64,000 nt of DNA from Paenibacillus tyrphae (GTDB lineage: Bacteria > Bacillota > Bacilli > Paenibacillales > NBRC-103111): positions 1-64,000 of the forward strand of contig NZ_JNVM01000036.1 of assembly GCF_000722545.1 (NCBI RefSeq). Reading direction: 5' to 3'. Position 1 is the first letter of the stretch; each line of letters starts with the position of its first letter. The notes below the pieces were generated by a model. It was not told the origin of the DNA, ran no database searches, and saw only the letters and a program-made list of their open reading frames with translations. Below, piece by piece: positions 19,001 to 27,500 of the stretch. A program made the position numbers and the translations under genes.

Positions 19001-21591
19001 GGATCACCGGGGGCACGCGGGGCCTTGGGTATCTGTGCGCGCAGCATTTTGTCAAACACTATGGCGTCAAGCGCCTGGTGCTGACCGGACGGGAAACCTT
19101 GCCGCCGCGCGAGACGTGGGCGGCGCACCTTCGGGAGCAGACGCCTGTTTCCCGGAAGATTCAGGGCATCCAAGCTCTGGAGCGAGAAGGGGCGCAGGTG
19201 ATGGTTCTGTCTGTGCCGCTGTCCGATGTTCAGGCGGTCGAAGAGAGCGTGCAGGCGGTTCGCCGCAGCCTCGGCCCGATCGGCGGGGTGCTGCATGCGG
19301 CGGGCCTGCTCGATGAAGAGAACTCGGCCTTCATTCGCAAGACGGTCGAAGGCATCGAGCAGGTGCTGGAGCCGAAAGTGGCGGGACTTGACGCGTTGTA
19401 CCGCAGTCTCCGCGCAGAGCCGCTGCAGTTCTTCGTCGCGTTCTCGTCTGTGTCGGCCACGATCCCGTCGCTCGCGGCGGGGTTGAGCGACTATGCGATG
19501 GCCAATGCCTACATGGATTATCTGGCGGAAGCGAAGCGTCCGGAATGTCCGATCGTCAGCGTGCAATGGCCGAGCTGGAAAGAGGCGGGCATGGGCGAAG
19601 TCAAGAGCAAAGCCTACGAGCAGACAGGCCTTCTGACGATGACCAACGCCGAGGGGCTGGAGTTCCTCGATTATGTGCTGGCGAGAAAAATCGGCCCGGT
19701 CGTCATGTCCGCCGTGGTCAACCCATCGCTCTGGAATCCGCAAACGCTGATGCAGCGCAAAAAGCAGACGGCGGCGCTCCCGACATCCCCTGTGGTTCCG
19801 GCACAGCGTCCGGCGGCCCCTGCGCAGAAAGCAAGCGTGGTGGCAAGCGGCCAAGGGCAGACAGCGGAGGCTTGGGTTCGGTCGATTTTTGCAAAAGAGT
19901 TGAAAATGGACCCGGCCAAGATCGAGGTCGATGCGCAGATTGCAGACTACGGGGTCGATTCCATTTTGCAAGCGCAATTGCTGCGTCAGATCGCGCAGGC
20001 GTTGCAAGTGAAGCTCGACCCGTCTCTCCTGCTGGAGTTCCCAACGATCGAATCGCTGGCGAAGCATTTGGAGGCTCTGCATGGGCCAGCCCTCGCCAAC
20101 GCGACGGGGGCCACGCAGGTTCAGCAAGAAGAGCCGGCGGCACCTTCTTATCGTGCGCCGAGTCGTCCTGCCAAGCCGCGTGTCGCGAAGCAAGGACAAG
20201 CAGCCGTGCGCAAAGCGGCTCCGGCCTCTGGGGCCGCTGATCTGGCCGTCGTCGGCCTGTCTTGCCGACTGCCGGGGGCGGCTTCTCTGGAGCAGTATTG
20301 GCAGTTGCTGTCCGAGGGCCGTTCCGCCATTCGCGAGGTACCGCAGGGGCGCTGGGGGTATTCGTGCGGCTTCTATGCCGGATTGCTCGACGACATCACG
20401 CAGTATGACCCGTCGTTCTTCCATCTCTCGGAGGAAGACGCCAAAGCGATGGACCCGCAAGCCCTTCTGGTGCTGGAAGAGAGCCTCAAGCTCTTGTGCC
20501 ACGCCGGCTACACCCAGCAGGAGGTCAAAGGCCGCTCGGTCGGCGTCTACCTCGGGGCGCGCAGCAAGCACTCGCCGAGCACGGCGGATCTGGGCCAGAC
20601 GCGCAACCCGATTTTGGCTGTCGGACAGAACTATCTGGCGGCGAACATCTCGCAGTATTTTGACTTGCGCGGCCCGTGTGTCGTAGTGGACACCGCTTGC
20701 TCCTCCGCTCTGGTGGGGATGAACATGGCAGCGCAGGCGCTTCAGAGCGGGGAGATCGAGTCGGCGATCGTCGGCGGGGTCTCTCTGCTGACCACCGATG
20801 AGACGCACCGCATCTTTGAACAGCGCAACATCCTGAACCGAGAAGGGGCGTTCCACCTCTTTGACCGTCGAGCGGACGGCATCGTGGTCGGGGAAGGGTG
20901 TGGTATGGTCTTGCTGAAGACGGTGGAGCAGGCTTTGCGCGATGGCGATGCGATCTACGCCGTCATCAAAGCGGTCGCTGTCAACAACAACGGACGGACC
21001 GCCGGACCTGCCACCCCGAGCCTTGAGGCACAGAAACAAGTGCTGCAGGCGGCGCTCCGAAAAGGCGGGGTATCGCCTGAAGCGGTTCGCTATATCGAAA
21101 CAAACGGTTCGGGCACGGAAGTGACCGACCTCTTGGAACTGAAGACGATCCAATCGGTGTATCGCGCTTCCTCGAACCTCCCGCTGGGATTGGGGTCGAT
21201 GAAACCGAACATCGGGCATCCGTTGTGCGCGGAAGGGATCGCCGGATTTATCAAAGTCGTCTTGATGCTACAGCGCCGGCAGATGGTGCCGTTCCTGTCG
21301 GGCGAAGAGGCGATGACGCATTATGATCTGCAGGCGTCGCCGTTTGAGATGGCCCGTCAACTCATGCCTTGGACGGACACGGCTCGCATCGCGGCGATCA
21401 ACTGCTTTGCCGACGGCGGCACCAACGCGCACGTGATCCTCGAAGGCTGGGAAGAGTCTGAGGAGCGTTCGATCCTTCGCAAGCCGATTCCGCTTCCTGT
21501 CTTGCAGCGCCGCGATGTGAGCGGGCGCGGACAGGGCGAACAGGCAGAGAGCGCGATGAATATCTGGAAGCAAATTGGAGTAGAGGTGTAA
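10075..21591 (+). CDS. PKS1: trans-AT polyketide synthase, modules 1-2 plus the KS0 of module 3 (3838 aa)
   Basis: Domain order with approximate residues. KS1 8-435 (Cys174, HGTGT and NIGH intact). DH1 605-860 (His621, but HxxxG reads HLVQR; second Asp present). KR1 870-1320 (GGTGGLG, YxxxN). ACP1 1333-1415 (Ser1368 in GVAS). DH-like 1428-1715 (His1459, but Thr1627 at the catalytic Asp). ACP2 1740-1830 (Ser1773). KS2 1868-2305 (intact). DH2 2480-2770 (Glu2690 for the Asp). KR2 2780-3230 (GGTRGLG). ACP3 3260-3340 (GVDS). KS3 3385-3800, with Cys3542 but Asn3677 in place of the HGTGT His (reads NGSGT), the mark of a non-elongating KS0. There is no AT and no loading module: the protein starts directly with a KS, so the starter must come from a protein outside the window. 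It ends after the KS0; the partner DH begins PKS2 one base later, so translation is probably coupled. Confidence 0.95.
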   Translation: MTQTPKREVAIVGIAGRFPGAKNTQEFWNNLNAGLNSISVIPQDRWKWEDVYGDPQKEENKTNSKWGGFIEEVDRFDPLFFGISPKEANFIDPQHRLFLETVWQVIENAGYSPKSLSGRKIGVYAGVSKNDYAELMGENISAFVSTGTVHSILANRVSYFFNFRGPSEAVDTACSSSLVALHNAVRDIREGECEAAIVGGVNALLSPRMYISHAKSGMLSVDGQCKTFDTSANGYVRGEGVAALFLKPLDKAVEDRDNILGVIKATAINHGGRSNFLTAPNVTAQSEVVYTALQRSEADPRNISYIEAHGTGTPLGDPIEINALKKAYGQYYEERGLQPRENSCLLGSVKTNIGHLESAAGMASIIKVLLAMKHGVLPELLNFTEINPYISFEGSPFGLVTAPTAWKKRRIEGKLLPRQAGVSGFGMGGVNAHVILEEPPRSNRPRAKSASQKRLVLLSAKKGKLRASAERLLTFLQSEAGQSVHVDDLAFTLMFGREEFEERLAMVASSVEQVVEELERYVSEQASLSLFQGVAGTKPDAPVQVATSTDDLLLLAEAWVKGEGIEWEQASFHGSRIEVPGYPFERLRCWFEPKTVKADANTASGDKQILLPATERMVQDHLVQRQKVLPGVGYLDLIVGELKEEWTAGVTFQDVYWLKPLAVLDEPRTLLLNVKEEGSDWAVRIRSGADLHCQGRLLKQVARTEERIEVEEIRKRCETKESKAELYGLFSENGLVYGPSFQVIETLHCSADEAIAEVDVRNYGRIAAGILDGALQTAVCLSVRNGTASESQYVPYYAESFTVAGSLEAVRYYYVKQRQVQQSGSIQFDLYLCDGEGRVLASVKNFTKRALVRKEEARNKETRKEAPSKQGLLYYTSKWREEACGPEAEAKGLLLLNGSESLADWMRGELGEEVPFRRLTIAEQDPDRYLEALQEVKASGFAVRQILVPAVRPGGEDLRGLLVLAGALIKSRFKEPIKILYAGESMSSEALPALYAAGGLARTLKYEYPRLHLEVAAFTDRFENCGRALLEELFASAPAPLHEVRYVGGTRQLREMVTVAGGLQKQAYALRQGGVYLIAGGTGGLGQIFSDYLAKEYQAKVVLLGRREQDERIAAQLDRLASLGGSGLYIRADLGDAGQVRAAVEQARATYGSIHGVLQGSGLIEDSFILRKTTESFEKILQPKLAGTLHLDDATAGDELDFFVMFSSIAALMPNQGQCDYSSGNSFMDAYAAHRQQLVAEGRRSGLSLAINWPLWANGGMTVEPEEKEHLWKVFGMQPLETPQGLVLLREALHLASQEGFAHIVGIEGDQMKINQHFGIRKKAETVRELDVPTMIRRDLYSILAQALHLAPAEIGAGQQLQQLGVASLSLLQIANLISQYFGVDFKPPLLFEHGTSQQILDYLLQDRQRAVIEAHYAELGALAPLYRSSGLIDLNKVAGEQGLYQRRYDNTEFYQVDHVVDNKYNVPGACYAEMARQAGALALPGQRVSKLFNCYWAKQLSSSGEPFDVFIQLLPKGERTDYEIYRMEGAERVVHATGALEYAPWQLAQSEVETLDLAAIRERCTASWTREQVYQQIHAEGLIVGESFMPMQEMVLNEQEALATLELPEMIADTYDEYLLHPTMLTGVFQTALINNRFHGDDERDFIPIAIESLEMWGIVPRRCHVYSEVSPKTKNNPDIKKFNLTVCDEEGRVVARLVNFSIKATNYEKSALVQAAAPVSTAQTQAVRDRGVAVLRSRAQEFVRGLLSEAIGLEPSMIRPEEAFEAYGINSVMILELNKLFEDAFGSGLSKTLFFEYRNLEDLTGYFLEEYEETLRSLLQLPETVEVDEVVEASVESTVAAVASAQETARSADVVETVAMTPHAPAVRDIAIIGLAGRYPQAGSLAEFWANIQVGKDCIEEIRPDRFDYVRYYDPDKQNDKLYSKWGSFLDDVDKFDPMFFNIPPREAELMDPQERLFLEVVWHALEDAGYTRQSLRDQSVGVFVGALWQPYQELGVLAQAQGHVLSPSTLLYSIANRVSYFCNFNGPSLTVDTACSSSLTALHLACQSLLNGESSVAIAGGVNLSIGAGKYLFLSQYKFLATDGRCRSFGADGDGYVPGEGIGAVLLKPLDQAVKDGDHIYGVIKATAVNHGGKTNGYTVPNPTAQSDMILKALERAKINPRAISYIEAHGTGTALGDPIEITGLSRAFGKYTRDKQFCAIGSVKSNIGHLEASAGIAGLTKVLLQLKHRRIAPSLHSQQLNANIDFRNSPFVVPQELMEWKRPLVEIDGQTREFPRLAGLSSFGAGGANAHVIIEEYQAVEQQRDHFGTAPHVIVLSAKNADRLQEQAQRLLQAVESGAYSDADMPAIAYTLQLGRETMEERLAVLASSLKELSAKLQDFLSGKRGIDGLFHRHVKHYKDTLALFAQDEDMQAVIEAWQAKGKFGKLLDLWAKGLSIDWSRQYATGKPGRISLPGYPFAKERYWLPIDGAVQSGTGVGRAAMLHPLVHENTSDLTEVRFRSTLTGREFFLRDHVAYGNPVLPGVAELELARAAALLATGLEANDPTSMRLKDVVWPQPIVAAGESIRLHVGLHALEDGEIAYEISGDIPQGEEAPTLYSYGEVEICVFDPAPPLDLHALQVQSGLGVLTAEQCYDAFRAMGTAYGPSLQGIETLYLGESHVLAKLALPSAALATEANYVLHPTLLEAAVQAVNAFTLKQTDRKPTRPISLQSLDILRPCPSAMWALIRSGEAGYDLDLCDETGEVCVQMHGLVLEPVEGEWQGNSTAAKRKMYFLKKVWEPCSAAPSRSVNRAVAILTTPETRSLATELAKRLPQSRLFDVAQEPQELDWQAYDGLIDLVGCGQERKESAEWMSWLQLLIEHGRRDGMMLLGVTKGLEGYQNATVNLTGASCAALYRMLQSEYGHVQSRHLDLESVSDETRLAEQIATEFLVEDEETEACWRNRLRYRARLKEWEKGEQQARTPFPEDQVLWITGGTRGLGYLCAQHFVKHYGVKRLVLTGRETLPPRETWAAHLREQTPVSRKIQGIQALEREGAQVMVLSVPLSDVQAVEESVQAVRRSLGPIGGVLHAAGLLDEENSAFIRKTVEGIEQVLEPKVAGLDALYRSLRAEPLQFFVAFSSVSATIPSLAAGLSDYAMANAYMDYLAEAKRPECPIVSVQWPSWKEAGMGEVKSKAYEQTGLLTMTNAEGLEFLDYVLARKIGPVVMSAVVNPSLWNPQTLMQRKKQTAALPTSPVVPAQRPAAPAQKASVVASGQGQTAEAWVRSIFAKELKMDPAKIEVDAQIADYGVDSILQAQLLRQIAQALQVKLDPSLLLEFPTIESLAKHLEALHGPALANATGATQVQQEEPAAPSYRAPSRPAKPRVAKQGQAAVRKAAPASGAADLAVVGLSCRLPGAASLEQYWQLLSEGRSAIREVPQGRWGYSCGFYAGLLDDITQYDPSFFHLSEEDAKAMDPQALLVLEESLKLLCHAGYTQQEVKGRSVGVYLGARSKHSPSTADLGQTRNPILAVGQNYLAANISQYFDLRGPCVVVDTACSSALVGMNMAAQALQSGEIESAIVGGVSLLTTDETHRIFEQRNILNREGAFHLFDRRADGIVVGEGCGMVLLKTVEQALRDGDAIYAVIKAVAVNNNGRTAGPATPSLEAQKQVLQAALRKGGVSPEAVRYIETNGSGTEVTDLLELKTIQSVYRASSNLPLGLGSMKPNIGHPLCAEGIAGFIKVVLMLQRRQMVPFLSGEEAMTHYDLQASPFEMARQLMPWTDTARIAAINCFADGGTNAHVILEGWEESEERSILRKPIPLPVLQRRDVSGRGQGEQAESAMNIWKQIGVEV

Positions 21592-21592
21592 C

Positions 21593-24500
21593 ATGGAAGA
21601 TCAAATTCTAATCGGCAAGGATCATCCGGTCGTCAAGCATCACAAGGCCTACGGTCAAGAGCTGTTTCCGGGATTTGCGTACATCGATCTGCTCTATCAG
21701 CTGTTTCGAGAGCGGGGCTATGATTTCGCACGGCTGGATCTTCTCAATCTTTCCATTTATAACCCACTGGTCGTGGGGCAGGATCTGAACGTCCTGCTCC
21801 GCGTTCAGTGCGACGAGACGGAAGCCGGCCGCTGGCAGATTCGCGTGGAAGGGCAGGAGCAGCGCAAGGGGGTCTTGTCCCCGGAGCGCAAGTTGCACAT
21901 CACGGCGGAGATGCATCTGTGCGATCCGCTGACGTTCGACGAGGTTCTTGATATCAGCCGGATTAAGCAGACGGCCGCGCGCTCGGTATCGCTTGATTCG
22001 TTTTATGCGCAGTGCCGCCACCAAGAGCTCGTGCATACTGGGTTCATGCTGGCGGACGGCGTGGTCTATGAGGGCGAGAACGGGGCGTCTTACATCGAGA
22101 TCGCGCTGGGGGACGAGGCGCGCCGCAGTGCGGAGGGCTTCATGTTCCACCCGACGCTGATCGATGGCAGCGGCGTTGGCACCGGTGTCTTGTTCGACAA
22201 CACGAACGAGGAGGAGCAGCGGCTGTTCCTGCCGCTCTTTTATGAAAAATTCCGCGCCGCCGCTCTGCTCGGAACGGAGTGCTGGACTCGCATCGCCAAG
22301 CCGGTTGAGCGGAAGAAAGAGCTCAATTTTCTGACGATGGAGTTTTTTGACACGAACGGAAAGAAGATCGCGGAGCTGCTCAATTACAAGGGCAAGCTGG
22401 TGCGCGGGGCAGGGCTGATCAATCCGGCCCGCAAGGCGGAGGCCGCTGTGCAAGAAAAGCCGAAGCCAAAACCACAGCCCCGACCTTCCGCACCGGTCGC
22501 ACCTCCTGCGTATGCGTCGGGAGGCGGTTCGGCGGTCGAGGAGGCGTCCGCATTCCTGCGCCGGTTGATCGCCGAAAAGCTGGGCAAACCGGAAGATCAA
22601 GTGGCGACAGATGTCGGGTACTACGAGATCGGCCTCGACTCGTCGATGCTGCTGGAAGTCGTGACGGCGATCGGCAGCAAGCTCGAAACGCAGCTCATGC
22701 CGACGCTGTTGTTCGAGTACACGACGATCACGGAGCTGGCCGAGTACCTCGCTGAGCATCATGCGGATCGTTTCGGCGGCGGTGCAAGCGGAGCGAATCA
22801 GGCAGAGGCAGAGTGGAGCGAGCCGGCGGACGAGCTGTACGAAGCTGAGCGCGAACTCCCGGAGACCGGCAGCTATGGCGTGCCGGATGCGGGAGAGGAC
22901 ATCGCGATCATCGGGATGTCCGGCAAGTATCCGCAATCGCGCGACCTTCACGAGTTCTGGGAGAATCTTCTGGCTGGCAAAGACTGCATCACGGAGGTTC
23001 CGAAGTCGCGCTGGGAGTGGGAGCGGCTGGAGGGCGTCAAGTCTCCGTCCGGCAAGCCGATGTCGCGGTGGGGCGGTTTTATCCATGATCCGGACCGCTT
23101 CGACCCGCAATTCTTCCGCATCTCGCCACGGGAGGCGGAGACGATCGACCCGCAGGAGCGCTTGTTCCTGGAGACCTGCTGGGAAGCGGTGGAAGACGCC
23201 GGCTACACCCCGAAGACGGTGGTGACGCCAAAAGGGCCGAACAAGCGCCGCAACGTCGGCGTGTTCGTCGGGGTGATGCACAAGGACTACACGCTGATTC
23301 AAGCCGAAGCGGTGCGCGACGGACGGCCGCAGCCTTTGTCGCTCAGCTATGCGTCGATCGCGAACCGTGTGTCGTATTTTTGCAATTTTCACGGACCGAG
23401 CATGGCGATCGACACCGTCTGCTCGTCTTCGCTGATCGCCGTGCATCTGGCGCTGGAGAGCATCAAGCGCGGCGAGTGTGAAGTGGCGCTGGCCGGCGGG
23501 GTGAACCTGTCGCTGCATCCGAACAAGTACATGACGTATGGCATGATGGACATGCATTCCAGCGACGGGTACTGCCACACGTTCGGCAAGGGCGGCGACG
23601 GGTATGTGTCGGGCGAAGGCATCGGCGCGGTGCTGCTCAAGCCGCTGAGCAAGGCGATTGCGGACAACGACCACATCTATGCGGTGGTCAAAGGAAGCAC
23701 GACCAACCACGTGGGCGCGGTGAGCGGGATCACCGTCCCGAGCCCGGTGGCCCAAGCGGACATGATTCAGGCATGTTTGGAAAAAACGGGTGTCGATCCG
23801 CGCACGATCTCGTATATGGAAGCGCACGGCACCGGGACGTCGCTCGGCGACCCGATCGAGATCCAAGGGCTGGTCAAGGCGTTCCGACACTTCACGCCGG
23901 ACAAGCAATACTGCTCGATCGGTTCGGTCAAGTCCAACATCGGCCACGGCGAATCGGCGGCCGGCATCAGCGGTCTACACAAAGTCGCCCTGCAGCTTCA
24001 TCACAAAAAGCTCGTGCCGTCGCTGCATTCGGTGGAGCTCAACCCGTATATCGAACTGGAAAATTCGCCTTTTTACGTCCAGCACAAGACGGAAGAGTGG
24101 CAGCGTCCGACGCTCATCGAAAACGGTGAGCGGGTCGAATACCCGCGCCGTGCCGGGCTGAGCTCGTTCGGGGCGTACGGCTCGAACGCGTACGTGATCT
24201 TGGAGGAATACATCCCGCCGCAAGCGGTGACGAGCACGGAAGGGCAGGGTGCCGCGCTGGTTCCTCTGTCCGCGAAGAACAAAGAGCGCCTGGTCGCCTA
24301 TGCGGGCCGCTTGCTGGCGGCTCTGAACAAGAACGAGGAGGCGCAGCGTCAGAATCCGGTGCGGGTGGCTGTGCAAGCTGTGAAGCCTGTACAAGCGCAA
24401 GGGATGGAACTGCGTTTGGAAGCGGTGATGCGGGAGATGCTCGCGGAGCTGATCCACGTGAAGGCAGACGCGTTGGAAGCGGATGTCGAGTGGAGCGAAT

Positions 24501-27500
24501 ATGGCATCGAACCGATTCACCTCGCCCAGCTGAGCGAGCGTCTGCAAGCGGAATTCCAACTGGAGGTCGATCCTAAAGAACTGCTGGAGCAAGAGTCGAT
24601 CGCGGCGGCGGTGGCCCACGTGGCAGGGCTTGAGGGAGCGGTGCGGGAAACGGCGGCGGCCGGCCTGCATCTAGAGTCTGTCACCCCGGCTGCGGAGGCT
24701 CTTCAACGCCTCAACCTGATCGACCTCGCGTACACTCTGCAAGTCGGTCGGGAGGCGATGGAGGAGCGCGTGGCCTTTGTCGTCCGCGACCTCTCGGAGC
24801 TGAAGCAAGAGCTCGAAGCGTATCTGGCAGACCCGGACGGGCAGGCGGGCGTGCATCGCGGCTCCGTCAAGCAGAACAAAGAGACGGTTGCGCTCTTCAG
24901 CGCAGACGAAGACTCGCGGGAACTCCTGAACCGATGGATCGCCAAAGGCAAGCATGACAAGCTGGCAGACCTCTGGGTCAAAGGCGTGGAGATCGACTGG
25001 AATCGCCTCTACCGTCAAGGGCGTCCGCAGCGCATCAGCCTGCCGACCTACCCGTTTGCCAAGGAGCGCTATTGGGTTCCCAAGGCTGCAAACAGAGCGA
25101 CGGCACAGGTCGCGGCCGAAACGGCGGGCGTGCAGAGCGTGCTTCATCCGCTGCTGCATCAGAACACGTCCGATTTTGCCGAACAGCGTTTCTCGTCGAC
25201 CTTTACCGGCGAGGAGTTCTTCCTGAACGATCATCGGGTGCAAGGCAATCGCGTCCTGCCGGGCGTGGCTTATCTGGAGATGGCGCGGGCCGCAGTCGAG
25301 CATGCAGCCGGCGGGCTGGTCGAAGGGCCGAGCGAGGTGCAACTGCAGAATGTCGCATGGGTTCGCCCGATCACGGTAGGAGAGCAGCCTGTGCAGGTGC
25401 ACATCGGACTGTTCCCGGAAGAGAACGGCGAGGTCGCGTATGAGATCTACACCGTGGGGCAGGACTCCGAGCCGGTGGTGCATGGCGAAGGCCGCGCGCT
25501 GCTCGCTTCTGTTGCGGCTCCTCCGACGGTCGATTTTGCCTCGTTCCAGAAGCAAGCGTCCTCGCAGGTGCTGACTTCGGCAGCCTGCTATGAAGCCTTC
25601 TCGTCGATGGGCATCGAGTACGGGGAAGGTCATCGCGGCATTCAAGAGCTCTACGTCGGCGCAGGTCTCGTGCTGGCTCGACTGTCTCTGCCGTCCGCGC
25701 TGTCAGCATCCGCCAGCCGGTATGTTCTGCATCCGAGCCTGATGGATTCTGCGCTGCAGGCGTCGGTCGGCTTCCTGCTTGGCGCGCGCGGAGACCTCTC
25801 GCCGAACCCGATTTTGCCGTTCGTGCTGCAAAAGCTGGAGGTCTACCAAGCCTGCACCTCTGAGATGTGGGCGGTGCTCCGCCACAGCGAAGGCAGCCAA
25901 GCAGGCGGCGCGGTGGAAAAGCTCGACATCGATCTGTGCGACGAGGCAGGCCGCGTTTCGGTTCGAATCAAAGGTTTCACGTACCGTGCGCTAGATGCGA
26001 AAACGCCGTCCGGGCAGGAGGGCAAAAACGACCCGCTGGTCGGCAACTTGACCTTGGCACCGGTATGGGATGTCGTCACGCCGGAACGCGTGCCGTCTTT
26101 CCCGGCTTCTGCCGATCGCGTGCTGGTGGTCGGAGGCACTTCGGAGCAGCAGCGTTCCGTGCGCTTGCACCTTTCGAACGTGCTGTCGCTCGACCTGCAG
26201 CCGAGCGATTCCATCGCAGAGATCGGGGACAAGCTGCAGCGCCTGGGCAGCTTCGACCACATTTTCTGGATCGCTCCGGAGCGCGCTCTCTCCTCGGTGA
26301 CGAACGAGGCGCTGGTCCGCGAGCAGGAAGAAGGCGTGCTGCTGCTCTTCCGCACGGTCAAAGCTCTTTTGCAAGCGGGATACGAATCCCGTCCGCTGGG
26401 CTGGACGGTACTCACGACGCAGGCCCAACCGTTGCACGCGCAGGAGCAGGTCAACCCGACCCACGCCAGCTTGCACGGATTGGTCGGCTCTCTGGCGAAG
26501 GAGTACCCGCGCTGGAAAATCCGCCTGGTCGATCTCGAAGCGGGCGCCTGGCCGCTGGTTGACTTGCTGCAGCTCCCGACGGATCGCCGTGGTCGCTCTT
26601 GGGTCTATCGAGGCGGCGAATGGCACCGCCAACAGCTCGTCTTGCTCCAAGCGGCGCCGGCTGACGGCACGCTGTACCGACAGGGCGGCGTGTATGTGGT
26701 GATCGGTGGGGCCGGACGGATCGGAGAAGCATGGACCGAGTACATGATCCGCCGCTACGAGGCGCAGGTCGTCTGGATCGGTCGCCGTCAACCGGATGCC
26801 TCCATTCGAGCCAAGCTCGAAGCCCTCGGACGGCATGGCAAGGCTCCGCACTATGTGGCCGCCGATGCGACCGATGCCGCGTCGCTCCAGCGGGCGCGTG
26901 ACGAGATCAAGCAGCGGTATGGCCGAATTGACGGGATCATCCACTCGGCGATGGTGTTGCAGGACGCAGGACTGGATCGCATGGAGGAGGCGCAATTCCG
27001 CACCGGATTCTCGGCGAAGGCGGACGTCTCTTTGCGCGTGGCCCAGGTGTTCCGCGACGAGCCGCTTGATTTTGTCCTGTTCTTCTCTTCGATCATCTCG
27101 TTCATCAAAAATGCGAACCAGAGCCACTATGCGGCTGGTTGCACGTTCATGGATGCTTTTGCCCATCAGATGGCGCGCGAGATGTCTTGCCGCGTGAAGG
27201 TGATGAACTGGGGCTACTGGAACGCCGAGGAGATCGTGCATTCCAAAGAAGGGGAGCTGTTGTCGCAGGTCGGCATCGGATTTGTCGAGCCGAAGGAAGC
27301 GATGGAAGCTCTGGAGACGCTGCTGACGCGCCCGATCGTCCAATTCGGGCTGATGAAAACCACCAAGGCCGTGCAGGTCGAAGGGGTGAACGCGACCGAA
27401 ACGATGCAGATCGGGACGGACGTTCTGCCTGCGCTTGCAGAGTCGCTGCAAAAGCGCCTGCCGGATCAGAACGGTCGCGTGGCGCGCATGAAGGCGGACG

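Noticed and set aside
15844-21219. Very long minus-strand open frames (740 and 1042 aa) antisense to PKS1
   Set aside because: Arg/His/Leu-rich low-complexity translation, no motifs, no ribosome site; the plus strand encodes intact KS, DH, KR and ACP motifs throughout.
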